In this document: positions 52,684 to 61,441 of the stretch, in pieces
Layout: each line of letters opens with the position of its first letter
Numbering within the stretch: position 1 is the first letter of the stretch
Assembly (NCBI GenBank): GCA_944381575.1
Contig: CALWLS010000006.1
Span: 1-64,000 of the forward strand
Direction of reading: 5' to 3'
Origin: an uncultured Lachnospiraceae bacterium
GTDB lineage: Bacteria > Bacillota > Clostridia > Lachnospirales > Lachnospiraceae
Length of the DNA stretch: 64,000 bases
Program-made: the position numbers and the translations under genes
Notes under the pieces: model-generated
What the model saw: only the letters and a program-made list of their open reading frames with translations
Told to the model about the DNA's origin: nothing
Databases searched by the model: none

Positions 52684-53969
52684 TCTCTTTTGATATTTAA
52701 GACATACATATACTGTATTGCAGCTACTGCAAAGAAGCTGAATATTATAAATACCACATAGGCCGGCACATATGAACCGCCGCATCTGTCGGCCACCATT
52801 CCCGGGAACAGGGTAAATACGATGGAGCCGAGATTATAAAGCTGCTGGAAGCGTCTTATTACTGAGTCGAACTGGTCTTCGGAGCTTAAGTCTCCCGCCC
52901 AGGCCGTAGGACCGATCACAGTAATGCCCACTCCGAAGGAAAATACCGCGACGCTTAAGTACATTATGGACATTGAAGAAGCGGTGCACATAAGTATGAG
53001 TCCTGCCGTCATAAGCATGCCGTAGATGAAATTGCAGACAAAAACGGATATCTTATCCGAAAGCCAGCCAAACAGCAGCTTTCCGGCCGTCCCTGCAAGG
53101 CCTGAGGCCGAGAGGGCAAGGGCTATTGCCGAAGGGTCGAAGCCCTGCCCGCTGAACAGCACGGACATATGATTGTAGGCGGGATTGGCCAGTACGCCTA
53201 TAAAAAACAGAGTCGGTATGAGTATGAGCCAGTCGGACTTTCTGACATAGCCGTGAAAGTTTAAGGAAAATCCTTTTGTTCTTGATGTGTTCTCAGGCGG
53301 ATCCTTTTTATCATTTCCCTCTGTCTCATTTCCGTCTGCCGGGGCGTCCTGGTCACCGGAGGTTTCAGCTTCACCGAAGCGCCTGAGGGACATGGAGGAG
53401 GGATCATCCCTTATTATCATAAAGCAAAGCAAGGCAATGGCAACCATCACTGCCGACTGCATAAGGAAGGTGGACCTTAAGCCTAATGTATTTACCGAAG
53501 CAGTAACAAGGGACGGGACTCCGATGGTGGCCAGGGTGGTGCCGACGGCGCTTATGGACATGGCCAGATTGCGGTATTTGAAAAACCAGCGGTTAAGCAG
53601 CATGGATACCGGAAGGGTGGCGCCTATGCCAAAGCCTATGCCCGTAAGGGCAGAGCCCGCTATCATCAGCGGGTATCCGTTTGCGCGGCTGTAGGTCACA
53701 AAGCCAAGAGCGGATATCAGGGCGGCCGTGAGCATGCCCTTCCTTAAATTGAAAAGCTTATAGTAAAACCCCGATACGGATATGGCTAAAAATGAGGAAA
53801 AGCTGCGTATCAGGAGTATCGACGAGGACTGGGTGTTAGTTATGCCGTAATCCTTAAGGATGAAAGGCATATAGATGGAAAAAAGGTTGCATGCCAGGCC
53901 AGTGCAGACAAAAAGCGTGAGGGTGCACGCAAGGCAGATGAAAAAAGAATAGTGAAAATGCTTTTTCAT
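52671..53969 (-). CDS. MFS transporter (OFA-like)
   Basis: 432 residues with 12 predicted spans and a charged central loop (about 193-230, rich in Glu/Asp/Lys). GIGFGIGATLPVSMLLNRWF and GLAGTAGKLLFGWLSDKI are major facilitator signatures; overall it resembles oxalate/formate antiporter-like permeases of anaerobes. The substrate is probably an organic acid but is not defined. It converges on larC2, sharing bases at the stop codons. Confidence 0.88.
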   Translation of the reverse strand: MKKHFHYSFFICLACTLTLFVCTGLACNLFSIYMPFILKDYGITNTQSSSILLIRSFSSFLAISVSGFYYKLFNLRKGMLTAALISALGFVTYSRANGYPLMIAGSALTGIGFGIGATLPVSMLLNRWFFKYRNLAMSISAVGTTLATIGVPSLVTASVNTLGLRSTFLMQSAVMVAIALLCFMIIRDDPSSMSLRRFGEAETSGDQDAPADGNETEGNDKKDPPENTSRTKGFSLNFHGYVRKSDWLILIPTLFFIGVLANPAYNHMSVLFSGQGFDPSAIALALSASGLAGTAGKLLFGWLSDKISVFVCNFIYGMLMTAGLILMCTASSMSIMYLSVAVFSFGVGITVIGPTAWAGDLSSEDQFDSVIRRFQQLYNLGSIVFTLFPGMVADRCGGSYVPAYVVFIIFSFFAVAAIQYMYVLNIKRDRRD

Positions 53970-54176
53970 GGTGAAGACCTTCCGGACAGAGCCGGAAAGA
54001 GGCTCCTTTCCTGCTGTTTATTAAATGAGCGTTTGTTAACGATAACTAATTTATAGCACATGTAAAAATAAAAAAAAATAATTTGGTATAATTTAATAAA
54101 GATATCTGTGGTAATATCTAATATTAGAATAAAGTAACTAAATTTTATTAAATTTATCTTGCGGAAGGTGTAGGTT

Positions 54177-54860
54177 ATGGACGACAGAGTTCTTATAGTT
54201 GACGACGATAAGGCGGTCATAGAGATCCTTTATAAGGTGATAAGGAGCAACGGCATAGCCTCGGATCTGGCGTCGAGCGGAGAGGAAGCGATAGCCAGGG
54301 CTGAGACCACAAAATATGACTGCATCCTTCTGGACATAAACATGCACGGCATAGACGGCTTTGACGTTATAAAGATACTAAGGGAAAAGAAGATCATGAC
54401 GCCGATAATAGTGGTGAGCGGCAGGAAAGAGGATTATGATCAGATCTTCGGTCTCGATATAGGAGCTGACGACTATGTGACAAAGCCCTTTAATCCGGTG
54501 ACCTTAGGGGCCAAGGTCAAGGCCATCATAAGGCGCAGCAAGGGAAACGCCCACGGGCGGGAGGGCACCATAGAGGCCGGACCCTTTGTGTATAATACAA
54601 GCACCTTAAAGCTGTTCAAAAACGGCACTGAGCTCAACCTGACCTCCAAGGAAAACGCCATGATGAAGATGTTTATAGATAACGTGGGCAGGATATTTCC
54701 AAAGGACATAATCTACGAGATGATATGGGGAGAGAATCAGATAGATGAAAATGTCGTAATGGTATACATAAACAGGCTGAGGCAGAAGATAGAGGACGAC
54801 CCTGCCCATCCGAGCTATATACAGAACGTCAGGGGACTTGGATATAAATTTGTGGTATGA
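54177..54860 (+). CDS. OmpR/PhoB family response regulator
   Basis: 227 residues. The receiver domain has the phospho-acceptor Asp53 (ILLDINMHG), acidic DDD near the start and the VTKPF lysine. The C-terminal winged helix (about 130-227) includes LTSKENAMMKMFID and VYINRLRQKIEDDP. It overlaps the histidine kinase gene by four bases (ATGA). Together they form a two-component system immediately upstream of the SipW operon; regulation of that operon is an inference. Confidence 0.95.
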   Translation: MDDRVLIVDDDKAVIEILYKVIRSNGIASDLASSGEEAIARAETTKYDCILLDINMHGIDGFDVIKILREKKIMTPIIVVSGRKEDYDQIFGLDIGADDYVTKPFNPVTLGAKVKAIIRRSKGNAHGREGTIEAGPFVYNTSTLKLFKNGTELNLTSKENAMMKMFIDNVGRIFPKDIIYEMIWGENQIDENVVMVYINRLRQKIEDDPAHPSYIQNVRGLGYKFVV

Positions 54861-56662
54861 ATTTTAAAGAGTATTTTATGCAGGCCGCGGGCAGGATCAG
54901 GCATGCCAGACATTCCTCCACGATATTCGGACTTGTATTTGTGGCTGCCGGAGTCATATGCTCCATAGGGGCCATAACCATGAGCCGCAGGATTGTGCTG
55001 GAGGAAAAGGAAAAGGCGCTGATCGATTATGCGGCATCCATAGATAAAAATATCGCAAATACTGCCTCCAACATACATGACCAGCTGTACTACATAACGG
55101 CGGACGATGAATTTAAAGAGGCGGAACAGGAGTTTTTTTCAGGAGGAAACAGCTTTCCCCTCTGGCGTATATTAAGAAATAATTCCCTGTGTGATTCAGA
55201 GCTGATAAGCGCGATGATCGGGATGACCCGCGGAAAGGTGCAGATAGCCTCGGACAATGATTTTTACGGGGATATATTTTTCTATGACGATCTGGGAAAT
55301 TACGGCCTTTCTTTCTGCAGGCTCCAGAACGGCAGGTATTATCTGGCCTTTAAGTTTAACGGATATCTGGACGGGATGCAGTATTACGCACTGATGGACT
55401 CAGAGGTGCTCTATGATCAGGTCGTGGTGTCTCCGGTGGAAAAAGGAACCGATAACGTGGTCCTCTACAGTGACGAGCTGGATTTTCTCATAACAAGAGG
55501 AGAGGATTCGACCATAGTAAGGCATGTAAGTGACCTTGAGTACATAGAAGAGCGCGGAATAGCGACGATAATAAAGGAATTAGAAAGCTACAGCATGAAT
55601 GAGCCCGGGACGGACATCGTGGACCGCAGCAGCGGCTCAGGAGTGGCGGAATTTGTCACCATATACCCGGCGTCAATAAGCGATAACGGAGTATTTTCCG
55701 TGGCTTTTATATCGGACTACGACAGTGTCCTTGGGGATATGATGCATATGAATATGCTCATAATCATTGGCATAGGTATATTTTTCCTTGGAGTATTCAG
55801 TTTGATGAACGGACTTGTCGAAGCCGAAAGCGTACATGAGAGGCAGACGACGGAGATAGAGGAGCTGAAGGATAAAAACATACTCATGCAGGGACAGATG
55901 GATGAGATGAGGGAGCTGGAGCATTCACAGCGGCTGGAGCTTTTGGGCTCCATGACCTCAGGTATCTCCCATGAGTTCAATAATCTGCTGACGCCCATCA
56001 TGGCCTACAGCCTTATGTCCCTTGAGATAGTGCCAAAGGACAATACTGAGCTTTCCGATAATATCATTGAGATATACAACGCCTCGAAAAAGGCCAAGGA
56101 CATAGTGAAGCGTATCTCGGAGCTTTCCAAGAAAACGGCTCCGGACACCATGACCTATATAGAGGTGGACAGCTTTATGGATAAGATGCTGTCCCTTACA
56201 AGGGTGTCAAAGCCGGATAATGTGAGCATTATAAGGGAGTATGACGCCAAGGGGTACTGTATTTACGCAAATGAGACCCAGATATCGCAGGTATTTATGA
56301 ATATAATCATAAACGCCTTCAGTCTGATGGATAAGGAAGGGGATATCTTAAGGATACGCACGGGACATTTCAGCTCGAAAAATGAAGTTGTGATAACCAT
56401 AAGCGATACCGGGCCGGGCATACCGAAGGAAAATCTTGAGCATATCTTTGAGCCGTTTTTTACCACAAGGGAGCAGGGCACGGGACTTGGTCTTGCCATA
56501 GCCAAAAATATCATAGATACTCTGGGAGGCTCCATATCCGTAAGATCCCATTTCGGCAGCAGCACCACGTTTATAGTTGCGCTGCCGGCATTTAAACAGG
56601 AAGGAGAGGATCAGGAGGACACTGACAAAGAGAAGGATCAGGAGGCACTGCCGGAGGACTGA
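54857..56662 (+). CDS. Membrane sensor histidine kinase
   Basis: 601 residues. One membrane span near 24-45 and a second near 293-315 enclose a 245-residue extracytoplasmic sensor domain. After a coiled coil (about 318-360) the phospho-acceptor is His372 in SGISHEFNNLLTPI, an NtrB-like H-box. N-box and G-boxes (NIIINAF, DTGPGIP, GTGLGLAIAKNI) follow. An acidic tail ends the protein. It pairs with the preceding response regulator. A terminator follows the gene. Confidence 0.94.
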   Translation: MNFKEYFMQAAGRIRHARHSSTIFGLVFVAAGVICSIGAITMSRRIVLEEKEKALIDYAASIDKNIANTASNIHDQLYYITADDEFKEAEQEFFSGGNSFPLWRILRNNSLCDSELISAMIGMTRGKVQIASDNDFYGDIFFYDDLGNYGLSFCRLQNGRYYLAFKFNGYLDGMQYYALMDSEVLYDQVVVSPVEKGTDNVVLYSDELDFLITRGEDSTIVRHVSDLEYIEERGIATIIKELESYSMNEPGTDIVDRSSGSGVAEFVTIYPASISDNGVFSVAFISDYDSVLGDMMHMNMLIIIGIGIFFLGVFSLMNGLVEAESVHERQTTEIEELKDKNILMQGQMDEMRELEHSQRLELLGSMTSGISHEFNNLLTPIMAYSLMSLEIVPKDNTELSDNIIEIYNASKKAKDIVKRISELSKKTAPDTMTYIEVDSFMDKMLSLTRVSKPDNVSIIREYDAKGYCIYANETQISQVFMNIIINAFSLMDKEGDILRIRTGHFSSKNEVVITISDTGPGIPKENLEHIFEPFFTTREQGTGLGLAIAKNIIDTLGGSISVRSHFGSSTTFIVALPAFKQEGEDQEDTDKEKDQEALPED

Positions 56663-56684
56663 TCTTCCTGGAAACTTTTTGATG

Positions 56685-56722
56685 AACGGGTGCATTTTAT
56701 TCAAAATGCATCCGTTTATTTT
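56685..56722 (+). terminator. Terminator after the histidine kinase
   Basis: AACGGGTGCATTTT (56685-56698) pairs with AAAATGCATCCGTT (56703-56716), followed by TATTTT. Confidence 0.8.
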
Positions 56723-56726
56723 GGTA

Positions 56727-56755
56727 TTGACTGATGCTGCGGCCCAAACTATAAT
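56727..56755 (+). promoter_or_regulatory. Sigma-A promoter of the SipW operon
   Basis: TTGACT (56727-56732), 17 bases, TATAAT (56750-56755), a near-consensus promoter. Transcription should start near 56762, leaving a leader of about 70 bases. Confidence 0.8.
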
Positions 56756-56833
56756 GACAATACCTCAAAATTCTTTTTTCTTTTATTCATTTCTGACCGG
56801 ATCATAATTTTCCAACAGAAAGGTTAATTAAAT

Positions 56834-58360
56834 ATGAGAGGATATGCGCGTTTTTTTGTGCTGCGTATTTTCCTTGCGGTCGTTATTTTTACTGTTTCAG
56901 GGCTGAAGCTCGCGATATCATCTTTGGCCGGCGACGGTCTTATTGTCGTATACACTGACGAGGGCACGGATAAGATCGCGCTGGACGGGACGGAGCTGTT
57001 TATTGAACGTCCAATGCCTGGATACACTGAAACGGCCGGTATCAAGGTGGTAAATCTGAAAAAGAGCAACGTCTATTACAGGTGCAGTTTGGACAGCAAC
57101 GGCTCCAACGCCTTATACAGATCCCTTGACATGGAGGTATCCGGAAAGGATGGCCTCGTCTATGAGGGAGAGCTTCAAAGCCTATGGTTTAAGGGAGGCC
57201 CCATAGAGCCTGGAAAAAGCGTGGAATTTGACTTAAGGCTGTCGCTTCCGGTGACTGCGGGAAATGAGACCGCCGGCAAAACAGCAGCCTTTAATATTGT
57301 CATGGATTTTGCGGATAATAAGGAGGCGTTTGATGATAATGACGATGCCGGGGAAGATGGTGAAGACGGCGGAGAAGGTGACGGCGGAAAGGATGACGGC
57401 GATGGAGGAACAGGTGACGTCGGTGATAATACGGATCCGGGAAGCGGAAACGGCTCCATGGGAGGCGGAGAGCCCGGCGGGGATAGCCTAAATGGCGGCG
57501 CACAGGGCGGCTCATCCGGCAGCGGATCGTCTGACGGCGGGGCATCCGGCGGAGGCTCACATGGAGGCTCTTCAGGCGGCGGATCATCGGCTGGAGGTTC
57601 AAACGGCGGCTCCGGTTCATCAGGAGGCAGCGGCGGAACAGGTCTTTCAGCGTATGTTCCGGGAGGTGAGGCTCATGGCAGCTTTGGAGGCAGCGGCGTT
57701 TATAAGGACGGAAATGTGATAATAGGCGGAAGCACTGATAAAACGGCAGGCCTGACCTATATCCTGTCTGCTGAAGGCGGTGGAGAGGAACGGGTTTATG
57801 ATGCTCCGGATCCTTCGCTTAAAAAGGGAGTGGATTCCGGAGAGTGGCTTAAGGAGGGCGGCATCTGGAAGTACAGATTCAAAAACGGGAGCTATGCCGC
57901 CGACGGCTTTGCCTTTCTTTATAATCCTTTCACGGAACGTGATGACAGATTCGGATGGTTTTATTTTGACGGAGACGGAAAGCTCATGATCGGATGGATA
58001 AGGACAAAGGGCGATATCTGGTATCACTCCCACGAGACCTCCGACGGCGATCTTGGCGTTATTGAAACGGGCTGGATAACGGAGTCAGAGGACGGAAAGC
58101 TTTATTACGCCGATGAAACAGACGCCAAAATGCTCACAGGCTGGGTAGGCTTTGCAAAGGATATGAGCCGGGATACGGAATATTACTATTTTGCCAAACT
58201 CAGCGACACCTACGGACAGAACTGGTTTTTCAATACCTCCATTGGCCGCTGGATATATGACAGGCTTGGAAAAAGGTCCTATGGATCCATGTACTCAGAT
58301 GAAGTAACTCCGGACGGTTTCCGTGTCGATGCTTCCGGAAGGTGGACGGGGGAGAAATGA
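56834..58360 (+). CDS. Exported TasA/CalY-like protein with Gly/Ser linker and wall-binding repeats
   Basis: 508 residues. A hydrophobic N terminus (8-32) serves as a signal. Residues about 35-160 form a beta domain ending SLPVTAGNETAGKTAAFNIV, resembling the AGN-Q/G-K segment of TasA/camelysin proteins. A long Asp/Gly/Ser linker (about 164-275) is followed by choline-binding-type repeats (GWFYFDGDGKLMIGWI, GWITESEDGKLYYAD, GWVGF) from about 370 to 460. It is probably a surface-attached subunit processed by the SipW-type peptidase, whose gene overlaps its stop (ATGA). No family assignment covers the whole protein. Confidence 0.8.
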   Translation: MRGYARFFVLRIFLAVVIFTVSGLKLAISSLAGDGLIVVYTDEGTDKIALDGTELFIERPMPGYTETAGIKVVNLKKSNVYYRCSLDSNGSNALYRSLDMEVSGKDGLVYEGELQSLWFKGGPIEPGKSVEFDLRLSLPVTAGNETAGKTAAFNIVMDFADNKEAFDDNDDAGEDGEDGGEGDGGKDDGDGGTGDVGDNTDPGSGNGSMGGGEPGGDSLNGGAQGGSSGSGSSDGGASGGGSHGGSSGGGSSAGGSNGGSGSSGGSGGTGLSAYVPGGEAHGSFGGSGVYKDGNVIIGGSTDKTAGLTYILSAEGGGEERVYDAPDPSLKKGVDSGEWLKEGGIWKYRFKNGSYAADGFAFLYNPFTERDDRFGWFYFDGDGKLMIGWIRTKGDIWYHSHETSDGDLGVIETGWITESEDGKLYYADETDAKMLTGWVGFAKDMSRDTEYYYFAKLSDTYGQNWFFNTSIGRWIYDRLGKRSYGSMYSDEVTPDGFRVDASGRWTGEK

Positions 58361-58797
58361 GAAAAGATAAGCCGGGATTTATAAATGCGGCGGTGGATGC
58401 GCTTACGGGGCTGATAGTGACGGCCTCTTTGCTTATTGCAGCAGGATGCATTTTTATAAATATCAGGGAGAGGCTCACGGGTGAGATGGGCTTTTTATTC
58501 GGATATAAGCCTGTATACATAGAAAGCGGTTCCATGGAGCCGGCCATACCGTCGGGGTCCTTTATCATTGTAAAGAAGGCCTCTTTTGATGATGTAAAGG
58601 AAGGGGACGTTATAGTGTTTGAAACGGATGGCGGATATGTTACCCACAGATACATCGGCATAGATGAGGAGGCTCTTAACAGCGGAAGCGAAAGCTATAT
58701 CGTAACAAAGGGAGACGCCAACAGTATTTCGGATCCGGAGCTGCTTGACCCATTAAATATAAGGGGAAAGGCAATCATCAGGGAAACGGCGGACTGA
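58357..58797 (+). CDS. sipW: SipW-type signal peptidase I
   Basis: 146 residues. ATG 58357 overlaps the previous stop. A membrane span (13-35) is followed by the catalytic box ESGSMEPAIPSGS with nucleophile Ser59, and YVTHRYIG with His97 in the place where ordinary bacterial signal peptidases have Lys. Ser/His is the ER/archaeal-like SipW class, which in Bacillus processes the biofilm proteins TasA and TapA. The neighbouring genes encode exported proteins with AxA-YTD-type N termini, the likely substrates. Confidence 0.93.
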   Translation: MRKDKPGFINAAVDALTGLIVTASLLIAAGCIFINIRERLTGEMGFLFGYKPVYIESGSMEPAIPSGSFIIVKKASFDDVKEGDVIVFETDGGYVTHRYIGIDEEALNSGSESYIVTKGDANSISDPELLDPLNIRGKAIIRETAD

Positions 58798-58818
58798 AAT
58801 GACAGGAGATCAGCACAG

Positions 58819-59472
58819 ATGACAGGAAATATAAGGTTAAAAATTAAAATAACCATGCTCTGCATTGCAGCAGTCATGGCTGCGGCAACGGTTTCATCGG
58901 CTTTCTGGACGGACAGGATAGAAATGGAGCAGGAAATAAAGGCATATGACATAGGTATAGATTATGAGGATGAAAGCCTGAACGGTATTTCAGAGAGTCC
59001 CTATATCCCGGGAGACATAAAGGGATTCTCATTTGCGGTAATTAATTCAGGAGACATTTCGGTGGATATAAAACCGGTGATCAGCATTACGGCCTCAAAG
59101 GATATGATACCGGGATGCTCAGGCTTTATCATAACTGACGCTGGGGGAGAGGAGATATCGGGATATGAGAAAAAATATATCGATGAAAACGGTGAGGAGC
59201 TCAGCAAGGAGGATATAGAGGAAGGTAAAGCTTACAGGACGCTGATATATACGAAAGCTGATGAAGAAGTGCTTGCCGGAAGCAGCCAGAGAGACGAAAG
59301 CATAGGGGAGCTGGAAACAAGACGGGATTACTCCTACGGTCTTAAGCTGCTTGAGGACACGGATAATTCATTTGCCGGAGCGGAAGCAGTCATTGATATA
59401 AGCACCTACGCCATACAGCACAGGAACAGGGAAGCTTCCGGAGAATGGATAAGCATAGTGGAGGAAAGATGA
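58819..59472 (+). CDS. SipW-type substrate, camelysin/TasA-like exported protein
   Basis: 217 residues. The N terminus has KIKITMLCIAAVMAAATVSS then AFWTDRIE, the SipW-type cleavage context (compare AYFTD in TasA/CalY). SPYIPGDIKGFSFAVINSGD and IKPVISI form the Ig-like strand pattern seen in CalY-family proteins. It ends without an anchor. AGGAG lies about ten bases before the ATG. Its stop overlaps the next start (ATGA). A fibre or matrix subunit is possible. Confidence 0.78.
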   Translation: MTGNIRLKIKITMLCIAAVMAAATVSSAFWTDRIEMEQEIKAYDIGIDYEDESLNGISESPYIPGDIKGFSFAVINSGDISVDIKPVISITASKDMIPGCSGFIITDAGGEEISGYEKKYIDENGEELSKEDIEEGKAYRTLIYTKADEEVLAGSSQRDESIGELETRRDYSYGLKLLEDTDNSFAGAEAVIDISTYAIQHRNREASGEWISIVEER

Positions 59473-60392
59473 AAAAAATATCATGGATAGCCGTCCCGGT
59501 CCTGCTTATAACCGCTCTTTTTGTAACGGCAGCCTCCGCGTATTACACGGACATAAAGGAAAGCTCCGTGACGGTAAAGGCGGCGTATACGGGATTTTCA
59601 GGTGGCGGCGGAGGCATAACGGTGGATTCCTCGGATCAGGATGACAGGTTCGTTCCGATAGGGGAAAACGAAAGCTTTATCATAAAGTGTTCCGCGGTCT
59701 ATGGAGGAGATGTGGAAGCTTTAGCAGTGGCAAGACTTAAGCTTTTCATAGGAAATTTCATGGAGGGAGACAGGATAAAAGTATCTGATGGGGAAACAGA
59801 AGCCGTATTGGAGGCCTCGGAGGGAGAGATATTCTCTGCCCCCATAAAGCTCAGCCCTGGAGATATCCTTGAAAAGACATACACTGTTACGGTTGAAAGT
59901 CATGCATCTGAAGAACCCCTTATCTTCGATCATGAATTCACCGTAGCAAGTACGCAGTATTCCGGAAATGAGGAGCTTATCCCGGGTGAAAAGGATCCGG
60001 ATGAGATATACGAAGATATAGAAAAGGGGGAGACCGAGGGCTTTGGAGAGGTATCAGATCCTGAGGGTAACAGAGACCCGGAGGGAGAGACTGGCACAGT
60101 CAAAAGAACGGCAGTTAAGTTCATACCTGAGATAACGGATGGCTTTACGGACAAAAATATCTTCAGATGGTACGCGTTTTATGATGATACAAGTGAAAAA
60201 GAGATATCGAATGGAGAAAATTTAGATCTTATACTAAATAAATCCAATATCAGAGATGGATTATTTCTTAGATTCGAGGTGGAAAATGAAGCGGGAGCTG
60301 TCAGCTCTAAGGTCTACCGCATCCTGTTTACTGAAGATGGGATATCGGTAGAAGAGGCCGGTGAGACAGCGGAAAGTGAGGAGAAATCATGA
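59469..60392 (+). CDS. Second SipW-type exported protein
   Basis: ATG 59469 overlaps the previous stop; 307 residues. The signal MKKISWIAVPVLLITALFVT and ASAYYTDIKE again show the SipW-type cleavage context. A Gly-rich turn (SGGGGG) precedes beta-rich domains; an acidic Glu/Gly/Asp/Pro-rich linker lies at about 175-215, followed by another beta domain (about 220-290) and a Glu-rich tail. No wall anchor is seen. No family recognised beyond the signal type. Confidence 0.75.
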   Translation: MKKISWIAVPVLLITALFVTAASAYYTDIKESSVTVKAAYTGFSGGGGGITVDSSDQDDRFVPIGENESFIIKCSAVYGGDVEALAVARLKLFIGNFMEGDRIKVSDGETEAVLEASEGEIFSAPIKLSPGDILEKTYTVTVESHASEEPLIFDHEFTVASTQYSGNEELIPGEKDPDEIYEDIEKGETEGFGEVSDPEGNRDPEGETGTVKRTAVKFIPEITDGFTDKNIFRWYAFYDDTSEKEISNGENLDLILNKSNIRDGLFLRFEVENEAGAVSSKVYRILFTEDGISVEEAGETAESEEKS

Positions 60393-61441
60393 AGAAAGGG
60401 AGACAACTGAAGAAAGCCTTTTGGATGCCGGCACTTTTGGGAAGCTTGGCGTTTTTTGCAGCAGCTGTATCAGCTTTTGACGTCATGGCCGCGCCTTCAG
60501 GGAGCGGAAGCGCATCGGATCCCTATACCGGGAGCGCGGCGGCAGGGGATGTGCTTAAAGCAGGGGCATATATTAAAAATCTGACGACTAAGGACGGAGG
60601 GAGGATCAGCCTTAAGAGAGAATATAAGCCGAAGGAATATGGGGTCCTGCTTGAGGCTTCAGGAGGAGGATTTCCGGACGGCGCACTGCAAAAGAAGCTT
60701 AAATTAAGCTATGGCAGCGACATGCTCAAGGCATTTGAAGAAGCAGGAAACACTATACCGGAAGCGGAAAATGCAGAGTTTGCCGGCTGGTACATTAAGG
60801 GCAACCATGAGTACGGTACAACGGACACATACGGGGCCATCCATGCCGGAGATATAGGAAAAGAAGTTATTGGAGAGGGCGACCTGTTCCTTATAGCGCC
60901 GGATGATGAGGAGGACAGGAGAAACGCGGATATAGACGGATCAGGTAATGTACGGATAAGGGCCCTGTGGCTTAAAAAACCATCTGAGGAAACTGACGGG
61001 ACCGAGGCCGACGACACGGCCGCGGAGGACAATACGGCGGGGCTTGGTTCCTGGGATCCTGATAACGCTAAAAATCATGCCATAGAATATCTGAATGACT
61101 ATCCGGATAAGGAGAGCTACGCCCTTAAGTTTGGAAGGACAAAATACAGGTACGGGCAGGTAAGGCTCTGTGCGGAAACAAGCCTTGCTGAAAATTATGT
61201 ATGGTATATCAAAAAAGCAGGCGATGACAGTTTCAGTCCTATCGATGAGTCAGGACCGGAGCTTAAGCTTGAGGGGCTTACGAGAGAGTATAACGGGGCT
61301 AAAGTAAAATGCGAGGTAGATATAGGAGACGGAGGCGGCGGTACAGGCCGTCTTACCTACGAGACCGATATAACAGTTTACCATCTTCCCGAGATAACAG
61401 GGGTGAGGGTAAGGATGAATGATGAAGAGGTAAGGCTATGA
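60389..61441 (+). CDS. Third exported protein of the SipW operon
   Basis: 350 residues. A signal peptide (about 8-33, ending VMAAP) opens the protein. A Ser/Gly/Ala-rich segment, a region with AEFAGWYIKGN, an Asp/Glu-rich linker (about 185-220) and a C-terminal Ig-like domain with cysteine (VRLCAET, VKCEVDIG) follow. Overlaps both neighbours by four bases (ATGA). No family recognised; probably a surface protein. Confidence 0.7.
   Translation: MKKGRQLKKAFWMPALLGSLAFFAAAVSAFDVMAAPSGSGSASDPYTGSAAAGDVLKAGAYIKNLTTKDGGRISLKREYKPKEYGVLLEASGGGFPDGALQKKLKLSYGSDMLKAFEEAGNTIPEAENAEFAGWYIKGNHEYGTTDTYGAIHAGDIGKEVIGEGDLFLIAPDDEEDRRNADIDGSGNVRIRALWLKKPSEETDGTEADDTAAEDNTAGLGSWDPDNAKNHAIEYLNDYPDKESYALKFGRTKYRYGQVRLCAETSLAENYVWYIKKAGDDSFSPIDESGPELKLEGLTREYNGAKVKCEVDIGDGGGGTGRLTYETDITVYHLPEITGVRVRMNDEEVRL

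Noticed and set aside
57300-57620. Arg/His-rich minus-strand frame in the Gly/Ser tract
   Set aside because: Generated by the low-complexity GC-rich repeats of the coding strand.
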